Origin: Alteromonas sp. BL110
GTDB lineage: Bacteria > Pseudomonadota > Gammaproteobacteria > Enterobacterales > Alteromonadaceae
Reading direction: 5' to 3'
DNA length: 64,000 nucleotides
NCBI RefSeq assembly: GCF_003443615.1
Contig: NZ_CP031967.1
Location: forward strand, 1,860,001 to 1,924,000
Shown here one piece after another: positions 18,023-28,678 of the stretch. How positions within the stretch are numbered: position 1 is the first letter of the stretch; every line of letters begins with the position of its first letter. The translations under genes were made by a program, and so were the position numbers. The notes beneath the pieces are model-generated. The model did no database searches. It had not been told where the DNA came from and was given only the letters and a program-made list of their open reading frames with translations.

Positions 18023-18645
18023 AGTGGACGCTCCAGGGGACCTTCAAGCACTAAAGGCGGTAAGTCTTGGTTTTGTAAGCTGTAGTAGACAGGGTCGTCG
18101 CCGTCATCGCCTTCATAATTAAACGATAGGGTAAAAGGTGTAATTTCTCCGCTCGACATAATCAGCACTTGCGGTGGCGGTAGCTTTTTCTCTTCTTCTT
18201 TACCTATTTCAACGCCTTCGTCAGAAACACTTAGGTTCTCGTCGAATAATTCTCTGTCAAATAGTCTATCTTCAACATCCCATGGGAGGTCATCTAAATT
18301 TAAGGTGAAGGTAAAAGGTTCGGGTAAGGTGTAAGGCTCGTAGGTTTTTTCGCCTTCGATACGCTGCCACTCATCATCGTCGTCTAAGTAAACGAAGTAG
18401 TATTCGTTTTTGTTGGCTTCAAAACGCACGCCCAGCTGCTGCTGATTTAACACCGCAAAGTCGCTGGCCATATCAACAATCACCTGTAGACGTTGTGCTT
18501 GGTTTTTTAATAGGTCTGACTTACTTGCGCCGAAGGCGTTAAACATAACGTAACCCGCCGCCAAGCCCATAAGCAGCAGTACCAGCATGACTTCTAATAA
18601 GGTAAAGCCTGCTTTATAAGCCGATGTACTGCTGCGGTAGCGCAT
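18019..18645 (-). CDS. gspH: Type II secretion minor pseudopilin H
   Basis: A 208-residue minor pseudopilin with the motif AG-FTLLEVMLVLLLMGLAAG at residues 13-30. The central region (about 95-150) is strongly acidic, with DLPWDVED and IGKEEEKKL. The C-terminal part with MSSGEITPFTLSF is typical of GspH. It starts 5 bp after the gspG stop. Confidence 0.9.
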   Translation of the reverse strand: MRYRSSTSAYKAGFTLLEVMLVLLLMGLAAGYVMFNAFGASKSDLLKNQAQRLQVIVDMASDFAVLNQQQLGVRFEANKNEYYFVYLDDDDEWQRIEGEKTYEPYTLPEPFTFTLNLDDLPWDVEDRLFDRELFDENLSVSDEGVEIGKEEEKKLPPPQVLIMSSGEITPFTLSFNYEGDDGDDPVYYSLQNQDLPPLVLEGPLERPL

Positions 18646-18650
18646 ATAGG

Positions 18651-19088
18651 TTAGTTCAAGTATTCGTTGATGTTCCAGTTACCAATGTCGTCATCAGTAC
18701 CCGGCTCACCGTCTGGACCATTAGAGAAAATATCCACTACGCCAAGCTCTCCCGGACTAATTAACGCATATGGGTTGCCCCATGGATCTTCAGGTAGACG
18801 CTTGATAAAGCCACCTTCTGGGTAGTTGCGTGGAATAGGGTCGATAGTCGGCGCTGTTACTAGCGCGTCCAGACCTTGTTCAGTGGTTGGGAAGCGGTTG
18901 TTACGCAGTTTGTACATTTCAAGCGCACTTTCCATTTGCTGAATGTCTACCGCGGCCTTTTTAAGCTGCGCTTCCTCTTGGTTACCCAAAATTTGTGGTG
19001 CAACCATCGAGGCCATAATACCGATGATTAGAAGTACGACCATGACTTCAATCAAACTGAAACCAGAACTGCGATTAAGTGTTTTCAT
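18651..19088 (-). CDS. gspG: Type II secretion major pseudopilin G
   Basis: The 145-residue main subunit of the pseudopilus. Prepilin cleavage falls at SSG-FSLIEVMVVLLIIGIMA. The usual GspG core follows (KLRNNRFPTTEQGLDALV, LPEDPWGNPY), then the calcium-binding C-terminal loop around GEPGTDDDIGNW. Its start shares a base with the gspF stop. Confidence 0.96.
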   Translation of the reverse strand: MKTLNRSSGFSLIEVMVVLLIIGIMASMVAPQILGNQEEAQLKKAAVDIQQMESALEMYKLRNNRFPTTEQGLDALVTAPTIDPIPRNYPEGGFIKRLPEDPWGNPYALISPGELGVVDIFSNGPDGEPGTDDDIGNWNINEYLN

Positions 19089-20314
19089 TAAATATTCACC
19101 ATGTTGTTCAATGCTAAAATTGGTTGCAATATTGCCATAACGATAAACAAGACAATGCCTGCCATCGATACAATAAGTAAGGGTTCAAATACCTTAAGTG
19201 AGACACCAATAAGCGCTTCGAATTCCCTATCTTGATTATCTGCGGCGCGAGATAGCATTTGCTGTAGCTCGCCGGACTTTTCACCTGATGCAATCATGTG
19301 CATCATCATTGGCGGAAACATTTTCGTGTTATCTAACGCGGCGCGCAAGCTGGAGCCTTCTTTGACGTTGACTGCCGCATCGGCTACTTGATTTTTAATA
19401 TGCTGATTTTCCAATACATCGCCTGAAATACGCATAGCTTCGAGTAGCGGCACTGCGCTGGCACTTAGTATACTTAAGGTGCGAGCAAAGCGTGCGGTAT
19501 TTAAGCCCCGCGAAACTCTGCCAATTAAAGGCAGGGTTAAAAGTGCTTTGTGATAGCGTAGTTTCATGTGCTTTTGCTGCAGCACGCGCTGAATAATAAC
19601 AATAAGAACGCCTATGCCGATAAGCATAAATAAACCATAGTTTTGTAGCCATGTACTTACCGATATAAGGAATTGGGTGATGCCCGGGAGGTCTTGCCCC
19701 ATGTGGTCGAACTGGCCAACAATTTTGGGCACTACTACGGTCAACAGCAGCAATACGATACCCATTGCAAAGAACAGCATCAACGACGGGTAAATCATCG
19801 CTTGAGTGATTTGGCTGCGGGTTTGCTGTCTGCGCTCTGTGTAGTCAGCTAGCCGATTAAGCACGGTATCAAGGTGACCTGATTTTTCGCCAGCTGCAAC
19901 CATTGCACGGTATAGCTCATCAAAAACGCTGGGAAACTGTGCAAGCGCGTCGGCAAGGCCGTGGCCTTCCACCACTTTACTGCGTACCGCCATCATCATG
20001 TTCTTCTGACGGGGCTTTTCGCACTGTTCGGCAACAGCAAGTAGTGCTTCTTCAACAGGAAGTGCTGATTCGACAAGGGTAGCAAGTTGGCGTGTAAGAA
20101 GCGCTAAGTCCGATGCTGAAATACGTGGCTTAAACAATGAAAAAGCAAGCCCTTTGCCTTCGGTTTGTGACCGCTCTGCAACTTGCTCGACTTCTAACGG
20201 AATTAAGCCTTTTTCACGCAGCTGTTGACGCACCTGACGGGCATTATCGCCTTCAAGTACCCCATTTGTATTTTTACCGCGGGCATTAACCGCTTTATAA
20301 GCGAATGCCGCCAT
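19088..20314 (-). CDS. gspF: Type II secretion inner-membrane protein F
   Basis: A 408-residue polytopic protein at the centre of the assembly platform. Two homologous cytoplasmic domains alternate with three membrane segments (about 165-195, 220-243, 375-400). The signatures SGEKSGELQQML and AAGEKSGHLDTVLNRL mark the two T2SSF domains. It directly abuts gspE with no gap. Confidence 0.95.
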   Translation of the reverse strand: MAAFAYKAVNARGKNTNGVLEGDNARQVRQQLREKGLIPLEVEQVAERSQTEGKGLAFSLFKPRISASDLALLTRQLATLVESALPVEEALLAVAEQCEKPRQKNMMMAVRSKVVEGHGLADALAQFPSVFDELYRAMVAAGEKSGHLDTVLNRLADYTERRQQTRSQITQAMIYPSLMLFFAMGIVLLLLTVVVPKIVGQFDHMGQDLPGITQFLISVSTWLQNYGLFMLIGIGVLIVIIQRVLQQKHMKLRYHKALLTLPLIGRVSRGLNTARFARTLSILSASAVPLLEAMRISGDVLENQHIKNQVADAAVNVKEGSSLRAALDNTKMFPPMMMHMIASGEKSGELQQMLSRAADNQDREFEALIGVSLKVFEPLLIVSMAGIVLFIVMAILQPILALNNMVNI

Positions 20315-21883
20315 TTAGTCTTCCCTCGTTACTCGAAGCACTTCCTCAAGAGAGGTTTCTCCTACTAGCACCTTGCTGCAGCCGTCTTCACGAATGCTTG
20401 GGGTCGAGGTTCTGATATAACGTTCAATAGCTTGTTCGCCCACGCCTTCGTGCATCATTTCACGCACTTTTTCATCAACTAACAACAGCTCGTGAATGCC
20501 GGTACGGCCACGGTAACCAGTTTGATTACACGCTGCGCAGCCATGGGGTTTGAAAATAGTGGTGTCGCTCGTCGCAATTTGCCCTAGTACTTCAAGTTCA
20601 GAAGCGTCTGGTGTATGTGGCTTTTTGCATTCTGGGCAAAGGGTACGTACAAGTCGCTGTGACAATACGGCCAATAAGCTAGATGACAGCAAGAAAGGCT
20701 CAATACCCATGTCTTCTAGACGGGTGATAGCACCTGCTGCAGTATTGGTATGCAGTGTAGATAGTACCAAGTGACCGGTTAAACTGGCTTGAACAGCAAT
20801 TTGCGCGGTTTCGATGTCGCGGATCTCACCCACCATGACTACATCAGGGTCTTGACGCAAAATAGCGCGAAGCCCGCGGGCAAAGGTCATATCTACACGA
20901 GGGTTCACTTGTGTTTGACCAATACCTGGAAGGTCAAATTCGATAGGGTCTTCAACGGTTAATATGTTTCTATCCCGCGAGTTAATTTCGGTTAGCCCTG
21001 CGTACAGGGTGGTACTTTTACCCGAGCCTGTTGGGCCGGTAACCAAAATAATGCCGTGGGGCTTTCTGATCAGAGACGAAAAATGGTTTCGGTTTTGAAG
21101 CGTCATGCCTAAATCTTCTAGATTCAGACGCGCATTGTTCTTATCTAGAAGGCGTAGCACCACACGTTCGCCATGACTTGACGGCATGGTAGAAACACGC
21201 ACATCCACAGCGCGACCGGCGATGCGAAGCGTAATACGACCATCTTGAGGTACGCGTTTCTCAGCAATGTCTAATTTCGCCATTACCTTGATACGCGAAA
21301 CCAACATAGATGAAAGCTTGCGGTTAGGACGCAAAATCTCCCGTAATACACCGTCTACGCGGAAGCGAACTACAAGCTGATTCTCAAAGGTTTCTATGTG
21401 AATATCCGACGCACCCTCTTTTATCGCTTCGCCTAACATGGCATTTATAAGCTTGATGATAGGTGCATCATCTTCACTGTCTAGGAGGTCTTCAGTGTCA
21501 GGCAAGTCTTCGGCAAGGGCGAACAAGTCGCTTTCATTGCCAAGGTCTTCCATTAGCTGTTTCGCCGCAGAGCTATCGCGCTGAAACGCACTGGTTAATA
21601 GGTTTTCAAACTCGTCAGCAGGGATAGTTTTAGGTACAAACGGTTCCCCATAAAAGCGCCTAACTTCAGCAAATACATCGAACGGCGTATTTTCTGTAAA
21701 ATACAGTATAGCTGGCGTCTCGTTGGTTTCCAGCAACACTTGGTTGCGCTTAGCAAAACTAAACGATAACTGCTTAGGGCCGGCTTCTTCTTCGGGTAAG
21801 CCAGTCTCTTCACCCATGGCTTCTAGGGCTTCTTCTTGCGCCTCTAGTGCTTGAGTAAGTTGTTCATCCGCCATACTACTCAT
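20315..21883 (-). CDS. gspE: Type II secretion ATPase E
   Basis: A 522-residue secretion ATPase that powers pseudopilus assembly. An acidic N-terminal extension is followed by the N1E/N2E domain and the ATPase: Walker [15 protein letters not shown], Asp box TVEDPIEFD, and the His-box region [13 protein letters not shown] tetracysteine zinc motif (CPEC...CAAC) is present, as in most GspE. The start at 21883 overlaps gspD by 8 bp; a second ATG at 21874 is possible. Confidence 0.95.
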   Translation of the reverse strand: MSSMADEQLTQALEAQEEALEAMGEETGLPEEEAGPKQLSFSFAKRNQVLLETNETPAILYFTENTPFDVFAEVRRFYGEPFVPKTIPADEFENLLTSAFQRDSSAAKQLMEDLGNESDLFALAEDLPDTEDLLDSEDDAPIIKLINAMLGEAIKEGASDIHIETFENQLVVRFRVDGVLREILRPNRKLSSMLVSRIKVMAKLDIAEKRVPQDGRITLRIAGRAVDVRVSTMPSSHGERVVLRLLDKNNARLNLEDLGMTLQNRNHFSSLIRKPHGIILVTGPTGSGKSTTLYAGLTEINSRDRNILTVEDPIEFDLPGIGQTQVNPRVDMTFARGLRAILRQDPDVVMVGEIRDIETAQIAVQASLTGHLVLSTLHTNTAAGAITRLEDMGIEPFLLSSSLLAVLSQRLVRTLCPECKKPHTPDASELEVLGQIATSDTTIFKPHGCAACNQTGYRGRTGIHELLLVDEKVREMMHEGVGEQAIERYIRTSTPSIREDGCSKVLVGETSLEEVLRVTRED

Positions 21884-23921
21884 TGCCTTCTTTTTGCTTC
21901 TCTTTTTCTGTCAGATATTCTTCAAAAGAAGGAGGAAGCGACAATTCATCGTCCCAGTTCGGCATTGTAGGTGTTTCCGCACTTGGCATTAGCGTAATAC
22001 CTTCCTGCTGACGTTTAAGCTGAAGCGCACGCATATAGTTATACTTACGGTGGCTAATAGCGTTCATAGTCGCACCATCACGGACAATAGTCGGCTTTAA
22101 GAACACCATTAGGTTGCGCTTACGTTTAGTGGTGGATGTACTTTTAAACAAGTGACCTAAAATAGGAATATCACCAAGCAAAGGAACTTTCGAAACACTT
22201 TCTTGTACGTCTTCATCAATCAAGCCACCTAGTACAATAGTGCCACCATCATCAACGATTACTGTGGTCTTGATTTCACGTTTGTTGATTGAAATATCTA
22301 CTGAAGTTGCACCGCTTACGCTCGACACCTCTTGTTCAATCAATAGCTGAACGGCATCGCCTTCGTTAATTTGTGGCGTTACTTTTAGCTTAATACCCAC
22401 TTCTTGACGGTCCACCGTTTGGAACGGGTTAGAGTTATTCGAGCCCGTAGTGGTACCGGTAATAATCGGTACTTCCTGACCTACAATGAAAAAGGCTTCT
22501 TCGTTGTCCATCGTAGTTAGGTGAGGTGTGGCAAGGATATTGGAATTGGTATCAGTGCTTACCGCTTGGACAACTGCACCCCAGCCATTTTCGATAATAC
22601 CAGCAATTAATCCATTAGCTCCGCCTAAAAGGCTTGCTAGTGAAGTATAGTCGCCCTCATCAGTGGTGGTAACGGTTACCACTTCACCGTCATCGGTAAC
22701 ATAGGCTTCGGTGTCTGTATCATCTTCTGCTTGTTTAAGGGCTACCGCTAATGAACCTACGGGAACTACACCGTTGCTAAATTGCGTGCCGCCACCTTGT
22801 TCTGAAACCCACTGTACGCCAAATGTGTTGCCATCGCCTTCAAACACTTCAACGATAATGGCTTCAACTTGTACCTGCGCACGGCGAATATCTAGCTGTC
22901 GCACCACTTCCTCAAGCGAGCGCATCATGTCCGGTTCGGCGGTGATTACGATGGCGTTAGAGTCTTCATGTGCGTCAATGCTGATTTCGCGGTTCGAACT
23001 TGCTCGGCGTGAGGTGGTGCCGCTGCCTTGCTCTTCTGCTTGAATGCTGGCCGATACGCCTTGAAGTACCTTAACTAGATCTTCTGCTTTTGCGTAGTTA
23101 AGGAACAATACGCGAGTGTTGCCGTTAGACTCAAGCTCTTGGTCCATACGCTGAATAAGGTTAATAAGACGCTGACGCGCTTTAACATCGCCACTTACGA
23201 TAACCGAGTTAGTTCTATCGTCAGCTACCACGCGAGGCTCTGACTTTGCGCCGGTATTCGCTTTGCCTTGCGACTTATTGATGCTTTCGATAATTCGCAC
23301 CATTTCAGATGCTGACGCGTAGCGAAGCTTTACGATTTCCACTTCTTCATCGCCTGCGCGGTCTACCCGTTCAATGATTTCCACAAGACGATTCACCACC
23401 GCGGCGCGGCCTGTCAACATCATAACGTTTGATGGGTCGTGACTTACCACGTTACCACCACCTGCTTGATCGTTAAGCTGTCGCAAAATGGGAGCAAGCT
23501 CACGTACTGGCACGTTATAGACCGGTACAACGCGGGTAATAAACTCATCGCCGTCTTGTTGCGCCCCTTCCACTACTGGAATATTAGAGGTTTTTGCGTC
23601 TTTTGAACGTACAACTTTTAAAATACCGCTAGGCATTTCAACTACCGCGAAGTCGTAAACTTGCAGTACATTTAGGAAAAATTGATAGTATTGATCTTCA
23701 TTAAGCATGTCATAACTGCGTACGCTAATTTTGCCGCGTACGTTAGGGTCGACAATAATGGTTCGCTCAAGGTTTTTGCCAACAATATTGATGAATTCAT
23801 TAATGTCAGTATCTTTGAAATTAGGCATGTATTCAGCGGCTGTCACCGAGAAACACAGAAGCGCCGTACACATAGCTGTGCCTAAGCGAGATAATAATTT
23901 GTGGCTAGTGCGCCTTTTCAT
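21876..23921 (-). CDS. gspD: Type II secretion outer-membrane secretin D
   Basis: A 681-residue secretin that forms the outer-membrane channel. After a signal peptide (ending near VTA-AEY) come the N0 domain ([20 protein letters not shown]), N1-N3 repeats and the C-terminal secretin barrel with [14 protein letters not shown]. The acidic C-tail may be where a pilotin binds; none is encoded nearby. The start at 23921 is preferred over 23936 because AAGGAAG lies 5 bases upstream. Confidence 0.95.
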   Translation of the reverse strand: MKRRTSHKLLSRLGTAMCTALLCFSVTAAEYMPNFKDTDINEFINIVGKNLERTIIVDPNVRGKISVRSYDMLNEDQYYQFFLNVLQVYDFAVVEMPSGILKVVRSKDAKTSNIPVVEGAQQDGDEFITRVVPVYNVPVRELAPILRQLNDQAGGGNVVSHDPSNVMMLTGRAAVVNRLVEIIERVDRAGDEEVEIVKLRYASASEMVRIIESINKSQGKANTGAKSEPRVVADDRTNSVIVSGDVKARQRLINLIQRMDQELESNGNTRVLFLNYAKAEDLVKVLQGVSASIQAEEQGSGTTSRRASSNREISIDAHEDSNAIVITAEPDMMRSLEEVVRQLDIRRAQVQVEAIIVEVFEGDGNTFGVQWVSEQGGGTQFSNGVVPVGSLAVALKQAEDDTDTEAYVTDDGEVVTVTTTDEGDYTSLASLLGGANGLIAGIIENGWGAVVQAVSTDTNSNILATPHLTTMDNEEAFFIVGQEVPIITGTTTGSNNSNPFQTVDRQEVGIKLKVTPQINEGDAVQLLIEQEVSSVSGATSVDISINKREIKTTVIVDDGGTIVLGGLIDEDVQESVSKVPLLGDIPILGHLFKSTSTTKRKRNLMVFLKPTIVRDGATMNAISHRKYNYMRALQLKRQQEGITLMPSAETPTMPNWDDELSLPPSFEEYLTEKEKQKEGNE

Positions 23922-24036
23922 TCTAACTTCCTTCATTTCCTAACATGTCGATGGCTGAATTGCTTGTCAGTTACAGTGCTGACCTCATACAAACGCTTAC
24001 TAGTAAAAAAGCGAGCCGTTACCGTTTTAGTTGTTG

Positions 24037-24951
24037 TTACGCCTCGGGTAAATCTAAGTAGAGCGTGGTTAAACTGCCATCTCGAATAATCGTTAATTCT
24101 ATATTTTGTGCATTGCGTAGCTCAGACAGTGCCTCTTGCGATTGTTGCAAGTCGGTAAGGTCTAACCCATTTATTTGTGTAATGACATCGCCAGCTTGAA
24201 GTCCGGCCGATTTGAATAACTCAGGCTCTTTCCCGGGACTAACTTGATAACCAATAAGCTGGCCTTCCTCGGTTTTCGGCGATATGGAAATAAAATCTGT
24301 AAAGCTAGCAGGCCGCTCACGAAGTGCCGCGGTTGCTTCTAATGCTTCTTCGCTTAACTGTGATCTATCTTCTTCCTGCTTTGATGCTGGGCGTTGTCGG
24401 GTCTGTGTTTCACGGCGACGATTAGCTTCGTCGTAATCAATGCCATCTAGCATCAGGGTTTCGTTTCTTACCCCGTTTTTAATAATGACGCGATCGTTAT
24501 ACACTTTCTGCAGCGTGGCATTGGTGCCTTCAATTTTTTCGCCTAAACCATAGACCGCTTGGCTTCCACGGTTTTCAATAATCGCCGTACCAGCTTCTTG
24601 TTCTGAACTTGCTACTACACCTGTTAGAGTTAGATTCAAACGCGTTTCAGGAGCATCGGTTACTTCAGCAACGGGTTCAGCGGGTTTAGCTGCCGCATTA
24701 CCAAATAAATTCAGCTGTTGTATTTTCGCTATGTTGACCCCACTTTTGCCTGATGACGATGAAATAACCGGAGCTCGGCTTACTGTGGGTGTCGCAGATA
24801 GTTGAGGTTCAGGTATAATTCGCCACACGAGTTTGGCAGCAAACGCAATTAAGTACAGGCTAAGCAGAACCACTACTATGGTATGTAGCTGTTTTTGATG
24901 CTGGCTTAGATAAACAACCAGAGATTGTGAATTGGGTTTATTGAATGTCAT
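24037..24951 (-). CDS. gspC: Type II secretion system protein C
   Basis: A 304-residue inner-membrane protein that links the platform to the secretin. One membrane helix (residues about 23-43), a homology region (NLTLTGVVASS...AIIENRGSQAVYGLGE) and a C-terminal PDZ domain (LIGYQVSPGKEPELF...AGDVITQINGLDL) are in the usual order. It is the first gene of the operon, 115 bp upstream of gspD and divergent from hslR. Confidence 0.94.
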   Translation of the reverse strand: MTFNKPNSQSLVVYLSQHQKQLHTIVVVLLSLYLIAFAAKLVWRIIPEPQLSATPTVSRAPVISSSSGKSGVNIAKIQQLNLFGNAAAKPAEPVAEVTDAPETRLNLTLTGVVASSEQEAGTAIIENRGSQAVYGLGEKIEGTNATLQKVYNDRVIIKNGVRNETLMLDGIDYDEANRRRETQTRQRPASKQEEDRSQLSEEALEATAALRERPASFTDFISISPKTEEGQLIGYQVSPGKEPELFKSAGLQAGDVITQINGLDLTDLQQSQEALSELRNAQNIELTIIRDGSLTTLYLDLPEA

Positions 24952-24974
24952 GCTGCCACTGATGGTACTGCTTT

Positions 24975-25003
24975 ATTATAATATAGTGAATTTTTGGTTA
25001 ACC
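24975..25003 (-). promoter_or_regulatory. Candidate promoter of the gsp operon
   Basis: On the minus strand a perfect TATAAT lies 24 bases before the gspC ATG. A weak -35-like sequence (TTAACC or GGTTAA) is 15-17 bases further up. Position fits; the -35 box is poor. Confidence 0.4.
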
Positions 25004-25079
25004 GCGCTTTAGCAAACCCATAATAGCCTAGTAAAGGTGAGGGTCAAACACTAAAGCCGCACCATTACGAAATTATTAC

Positions 25080-25484
25080 ATGAGCCAATCGGAAAATAAC
25101 AATACACCACAAAATATTAGGCTGGACAAGTGGCTATGGGCTGCAAGGTTCTTTAAGACTCGCGCCATCGCTAGAGACATGGTGCAGTCGGGAAAGGTCC
25201 AGTACAACGGGCAACGAGCCAAACCTGGTAAGCATGTAGAGCTTGGTGCCATGATTAAAGTTCCCGCCGGATGGGATATTCGTGAAATAAAGGTGCTAGG
25301 CTTAAGTGATAAGCGTTTAAGTGCGCCTTTGGCGCAGGCGCTTTTTGAAGAAACGGCTGAAAGTGTAACAAAACGTGAAGAAAACCAAGCCGCTCGAAAA
25401 GTGAGCGCGTTTCACAGTCCCAAACCAGATCATAGACCTGATAAAAAGCAGCGACGACAGATTATTAAATTTAAGCAGCAATAA
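25080..25484 (+). CDS. hslR: Ribosome-associated heat shock protein Hsp15
   Basis: A 134-residue RNA-binding protein (E. coli: 133) that rescues blocked 50S subunits carrying a nascent chain. The S4 domain is at the N-terminus (IRLDKWLWAARFFKTRAIA...VQYNGQRAKPG) and a basic tail ends KKQRRQIIKFK. It is followed 23 bp later by hslO, the conserved heat-shock pair. I did not find a convincing sigma-32 site upstream. Confidence 0.95.
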   Translation: MSQSENNNTPQNIRLDKWLWAARFFKTRAIARDMVQSGKVQYNGQRAKPGKHVELGAMIKVPAGWDIREIKVLGLSDKRLSAPLAQALFEETAESVTKREENQAARKVSAFHSPKPDHRPDKKQRRQIIKFKQQ

Positions 25485-25507
25485 TTTGCTGCTCAACAGG
25501 ATCATTT

Positions 25508-26407
25508 ATGAGCGATTTCGATAAATTACACCGCTTTCTATTTACTCAAGCTAACGTTCGAGGCGAATTAGTACGCCTAGATGAAAGCCTGAAGAACATA
25601 GTGCACAGCTACGAATACCCAGTGCAAATTCAAACCTTGCTAAGTGAAATGGCGGCGGCGACGTCACTTTTAACGGCAACGCTTAAGTTTAAAGGTGAAA
25701 TTTCACTGCAAATTCAAAGCAAAGGGCCAGTAAGTTACGCGGTATTAAATGCAACACATGAGCAAACGCTTCGCGGTGTGGCACGGTGGGATGAGACACT
25801 GGATACACTGCCAGATTCTTTTTCTGAACTATTATCGCAGGCCGTATTGGTTATTACGATTACACCAGATGAAGGCGAGCGTTATCAGGGCGTAGTAGCT
25901 TTAGATAAACCGTCTCTTGCTGAATGTATTGAAGGCTACTTTGCGCAGTCGGAACAGCTTGCAACCAGCGTTCATCTAATGACAGACATGAGTGACCCCA
26001 AAAACGCGAAAGCGTCGGGTGTGTTACTTCAGGTCTTACCTACCGATGCCAGCGCCACTGATGTGTCGCAAGCCAATGAATTTGCTCATATCTCTAAATT
26101 GACTGAAACGTTGACCAAAGAAGAGATGTTTTCTTTGTCGGTTGAAGACATTTTATATCGTCTTTATCACCAAGAAGACGTGGAAATGTATCCAGCGAAG
26201 GACGTAACCTTTGCCTGCTCATGCTCAAAAGAGCGCAGCGCAGAAGCACTTCGTCACGTTGAGAAGTCTGAACTTCACGCTATTATTGCTGAAGAAGGCG
26301 CAATAAAGATGAACTGCCAATACTGTCATACTGAATATCGCTTCGATAGTATCGATGTAGAGGCTATTCACAGCGGTAACTTCGACGTATCCTCTTCTAA
26401 TCAGTAG
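25508..26407 (+). CDS. hslO: Redox-regulated chaperone Hsp33
   Basis: A 299-residue cytosolic holdase activated by oxidation and unfolding. The N-terminal chaperone domain contains ATSLLTATLKFKGEISLQIQ. The C-terminal zinc switch is intact, with CSC (FACSCSKE) and CQYC (MNCQYCHTEY) giving four Cys in the CxC...CxxC order. It is co-transcribed with hslR and followed by an intrinsic terminator. Confidence 0.96.
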   Translation: MSDFDKLHRFLFTQANVRGELVRLDESLKNIVHSYEYPVQIQTLLSEMAAATSLLTATLKFKGEISLQIQSKGPVSYAVLNATHEQTLRGVARWDETLDTLPDSFSELLSQAVLVITITPDEGERYQGVVALDKPSLAECIEGYFAQSEQLATSVHLMTDMSDPKNAKASGVLLQVLPTDASATDVSQANEFAHISKLTETLTKEEMFSLSVEDILYRLYHQEDVEMYPAKDVTFACSCSKERSAEALRHVEKSELHAIIAEEGAIKMNCQYCHTEYRFDSIDVEAIHSGNFDVSSSNQ

Positions 26408-26477
26408 CTATTTTAGTCAGTAAATGGTTTTAGGCATTAGCCACAAAGCAAACCATGACACCTACATAAGCACTATA

Positions 26478-26511
26478 GAAAAAGCTCTTCCTTTAAAGGG
26501 CTTTTTCTTTT
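26478..26511 (+). terminator. Terminator of hslR-hslO
   Basis: Twelve-base stem GAAAAAGCTCTT (26478-26489) with AAGGGCTTTTTC (26496-26507, one G-U pair), followed by TTTT. Confidence 0.85.
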
Positions 26512-26905
26512 CATGCTAAAGATGCGTTAAAAGAGCCAAAGAAGAAGCTTCATACTTCACTTGTGGTTAAAAAGTAGTCAGCAGTAAGTGTTTAAGTTTT
26601 CAACGACCTGTTGTCTTCCCTATTTTTTGGGTTTATTGGAAGCTTTCGCTTCAACTTTCAAAAAAAATACGCATTTTTTATTATGAAATTCATCGATCAT
26701 ACAAGCCTCGCTACCCATATTTTCTGCAATTATATCTAGGGAAAACGCTTTTACTGTAATTAATTTACAATATTTATGAAATCTCAGCATTTTTAATAGT
26801 GGTTATATGTCTTATAAATGCGCCCTGGCCCTTATTTACTTTACACTTGAAGAGGTGATACTTTTTTGAAAGTGCTTTTGAAAAATTACATATAGGGTAA
26901 CAGCC
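26512..26905 (+). other. AT-rich upstream region of pckA
   Basis: About 390 bp with no gene. It contains several A/T tracts, for example around 26660-26680 and 26755-26790, and must carry the pckA promoter. No named operator was recognised. AGGGTAACAGCC immediately before the pckA ATG provides the ribosome-binding site. Confidence 0.5.
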
Positions 26906-28468
26906 ATGACCGCAGCAGCCTCAATTCAAACGGAACTGAAAGTAACGCCACTTATCGACCTGCCAAATGCAGAGCTTATCGAACGCGCAGTATTGCGCGG
27001 CGAAGGTGTATTAGACAAAAACGGTGCGCTTGTCGTTGAAACCGGCAAACGTACGGGGCGCTCTCCAAACGATCGATTTATCGTTAAAGAGCCAACAACA
27101 GAGAACGACATCGACTGGGGCAAGGTTAATAAGCCTTTTGAAGCTGCCAAATTCGATGCACTGTGGGATAGAGTTGAAGCTTATCTGTCTACCCAAGAAC
27201 ACTTTCTTTCACACCTTCAAGTGGGCTCTGACCCTGAACATGCTTTATCCCTTGAGGTAAGAACGCAAACTGCGTGGCAGCACGTTTTTGCTCGTAACCT
27301 TTTTATTATCCCAGAGAAGTGGAATGTTAAAGGCGACCAGCCTTGGCAAATTCTAAACGTGCCTGGTTTTACCTGTGAACCAGAGCGTGACGGCACAAAC
27401 AGCGACGGCACAGTTATCATTAACTTCGCGAAAAAGCGTGTGTTGCTTGCTGGCATGCGTTACGCGGGTGAAATGAAAAAAGCCATGTTCTCAGTGCAAA
27501 ACTTCCTGCTTCCAGCAAAAGACGTACTACCTATGCACTGTTCTGCCAACGTAGGTGAAGAAGGCGATGTGACCTTGTTCTTTGGTCTTTCAGGTACAGG
27601 TAAAACTACGCTTTCAGCCGATCCTAAGCGTTTCCTAATTGGCGACGACGAGCACGGCTGGGCTCCAGGTAGCGTATTCAACATTGAAGGCGGTTGTTAC
27701 GCTAAATGTATCGACCTATCTCAAAAGAATGAGCCCGTCATTTGGAATGCAATTAAGTTCGGTACTATTTTGGAAAACGTAGTGTTAGATGAGACACGCA
27801 CGCCAGATTACACCGATACATCGCTAACCCAAAACTCGCGAGCAGCTTACCCACTTTCACATATTGAAAAGCGTGTTGCAGAAAACCGTGGTGGCGAACC
27901 TCGCTCAGTCGTATTTTTGACCTGTGACGTAAGTGGCGTATTGCCTCCTGTTTCAGTGTTAAGTGAAGAGGCTGCGGCGTATCACTTCCTAAGCGGTTAC
28001 ACAGCGAAAGTAGGCTCTACTGAGATTGGCTCTACTAGCGATATTGAATCTACTTTCTCAACCTGTTTTGGTGCGCCTTTCTTCCCACGTCCAGCAGGCG
28101 TGTATGCAGAGCTTCTGATTAAACGCGTTAAAGCGTTCGGCGCAAAGGTTTACTTAGTTAATACCGGTTGGACAGGCGGCCCTTACGGCACAGGTAGCCG
28201 TTTTGATATCCCTACCACACGCGCCATTATTGATGCCATTGTATCGGGTAATTTGGCTGATGTTGAAACCCAGCACATTGACGCGTTAAACCTAGATGTG
28301 CCAGTGGCAGTAGACGGTGTAGACAGCAATTTGCTTGTGCCTCAGAACACGTGGGCTGACAAAGAGAAGTACAACGAATACGCCGCTAACTTAGTTAACG
28401 ACTTTAAACAGAATTTTGAAAAATATGACGTTAGCGACGCTATCGTTAAAGCCGGACCGGGTAACTAA
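26906..28468 (+). CDS. pckA: Phosphoenolpyruvate carboxykinase (ATP)
   Basis: A 520-residue ATP-type PEP carboxykinase, the gluconeogenic step from oxaloacetate to PEP. The P-loop GLSGTGKTT is at 227-235, the metal site GDDEHGW follows, and RSPNDRFIV lies near the N-terminus. The length is normal (E. coli 540). The gene stands alone, with a long upstream region and a strong terminator. Confidence 0.97.
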   Translation: MTAAASIQTELKVTPLIDLPNAELIERAVLRGEGVLDKNGALVVETGKRTGRSPNDRFIVKEPTTENDIDWGKVNKPFEAAKFDALWDRVEAYLSTQEHFLSHLQVGSDPEHALSLEVRTQTAWQHVFARNLFIIPEKWNVKGDQPWQILNVPGFTCEPERDGTNSDGTVIINFAKKRVLLAGMRYAGEMKKAMFSVQNFLLPAKDVLPMHCSANVGEEGDVTLFFGLSGTGKTTLSADPKRFLIGDDEHGWAPGSVFNIEGGCYAKCIDLSQKNEPVIWNAIKFGTILENVVLDETRTPDYTDTSLTQNSRAAYPLSHIEKRVAENRGGEPRSVVFLTCDVSGVLPPVSVLSEEAAAYHFLSGYTAKVGSTEIGSTSDIESTFSTCFGAPFFPRPAGVYAELLIKRVKAFGAKVYLVNTGWTGGPYGTGSRFDIPTTRAIIDAIVSGNLADVETQHIDALNLDVPVAVDGVDSNLLVPQNTWADKEKYNEYAANLVNDFKQNFEKYDVSDAIVKAGPGN

Positions 28469-28521
28469 CACACGGTCCGCCCCTTCCCAACGTTCATCAC
28501 ACTCAACGTGATTGATGTTTT

Positions 28522-28547
28522 GCCCGCACCGTGTTGCGGGCTTTTTT
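28522..28547 (+). terminator. Intrinsic terminator of pckA
   Basis: Stem GCCCGCA (28522-28528) with TGCGGGC (28535-28541), followed by TTTTTT. Confidence 0.9.
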
Positions 28548-28678
28548 ATGCCCGTTAACATTTTTCACACAATGAATACGTATGTTTATTTAAGTCACTA
28601 CTGGCTGCCGTTATCATTTAATTAACATAAAAAGGTTTTCAGTGTGTGCAACACCGAAATAGTATAAAGGGTTTTAGC

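Noticed and set aside
13439-24951. Possible novel secretion or competence operon
   Set aside because: All twelve genes match the standard GspC-N order with classical motifs; the gspN at the end is uncommon but known.
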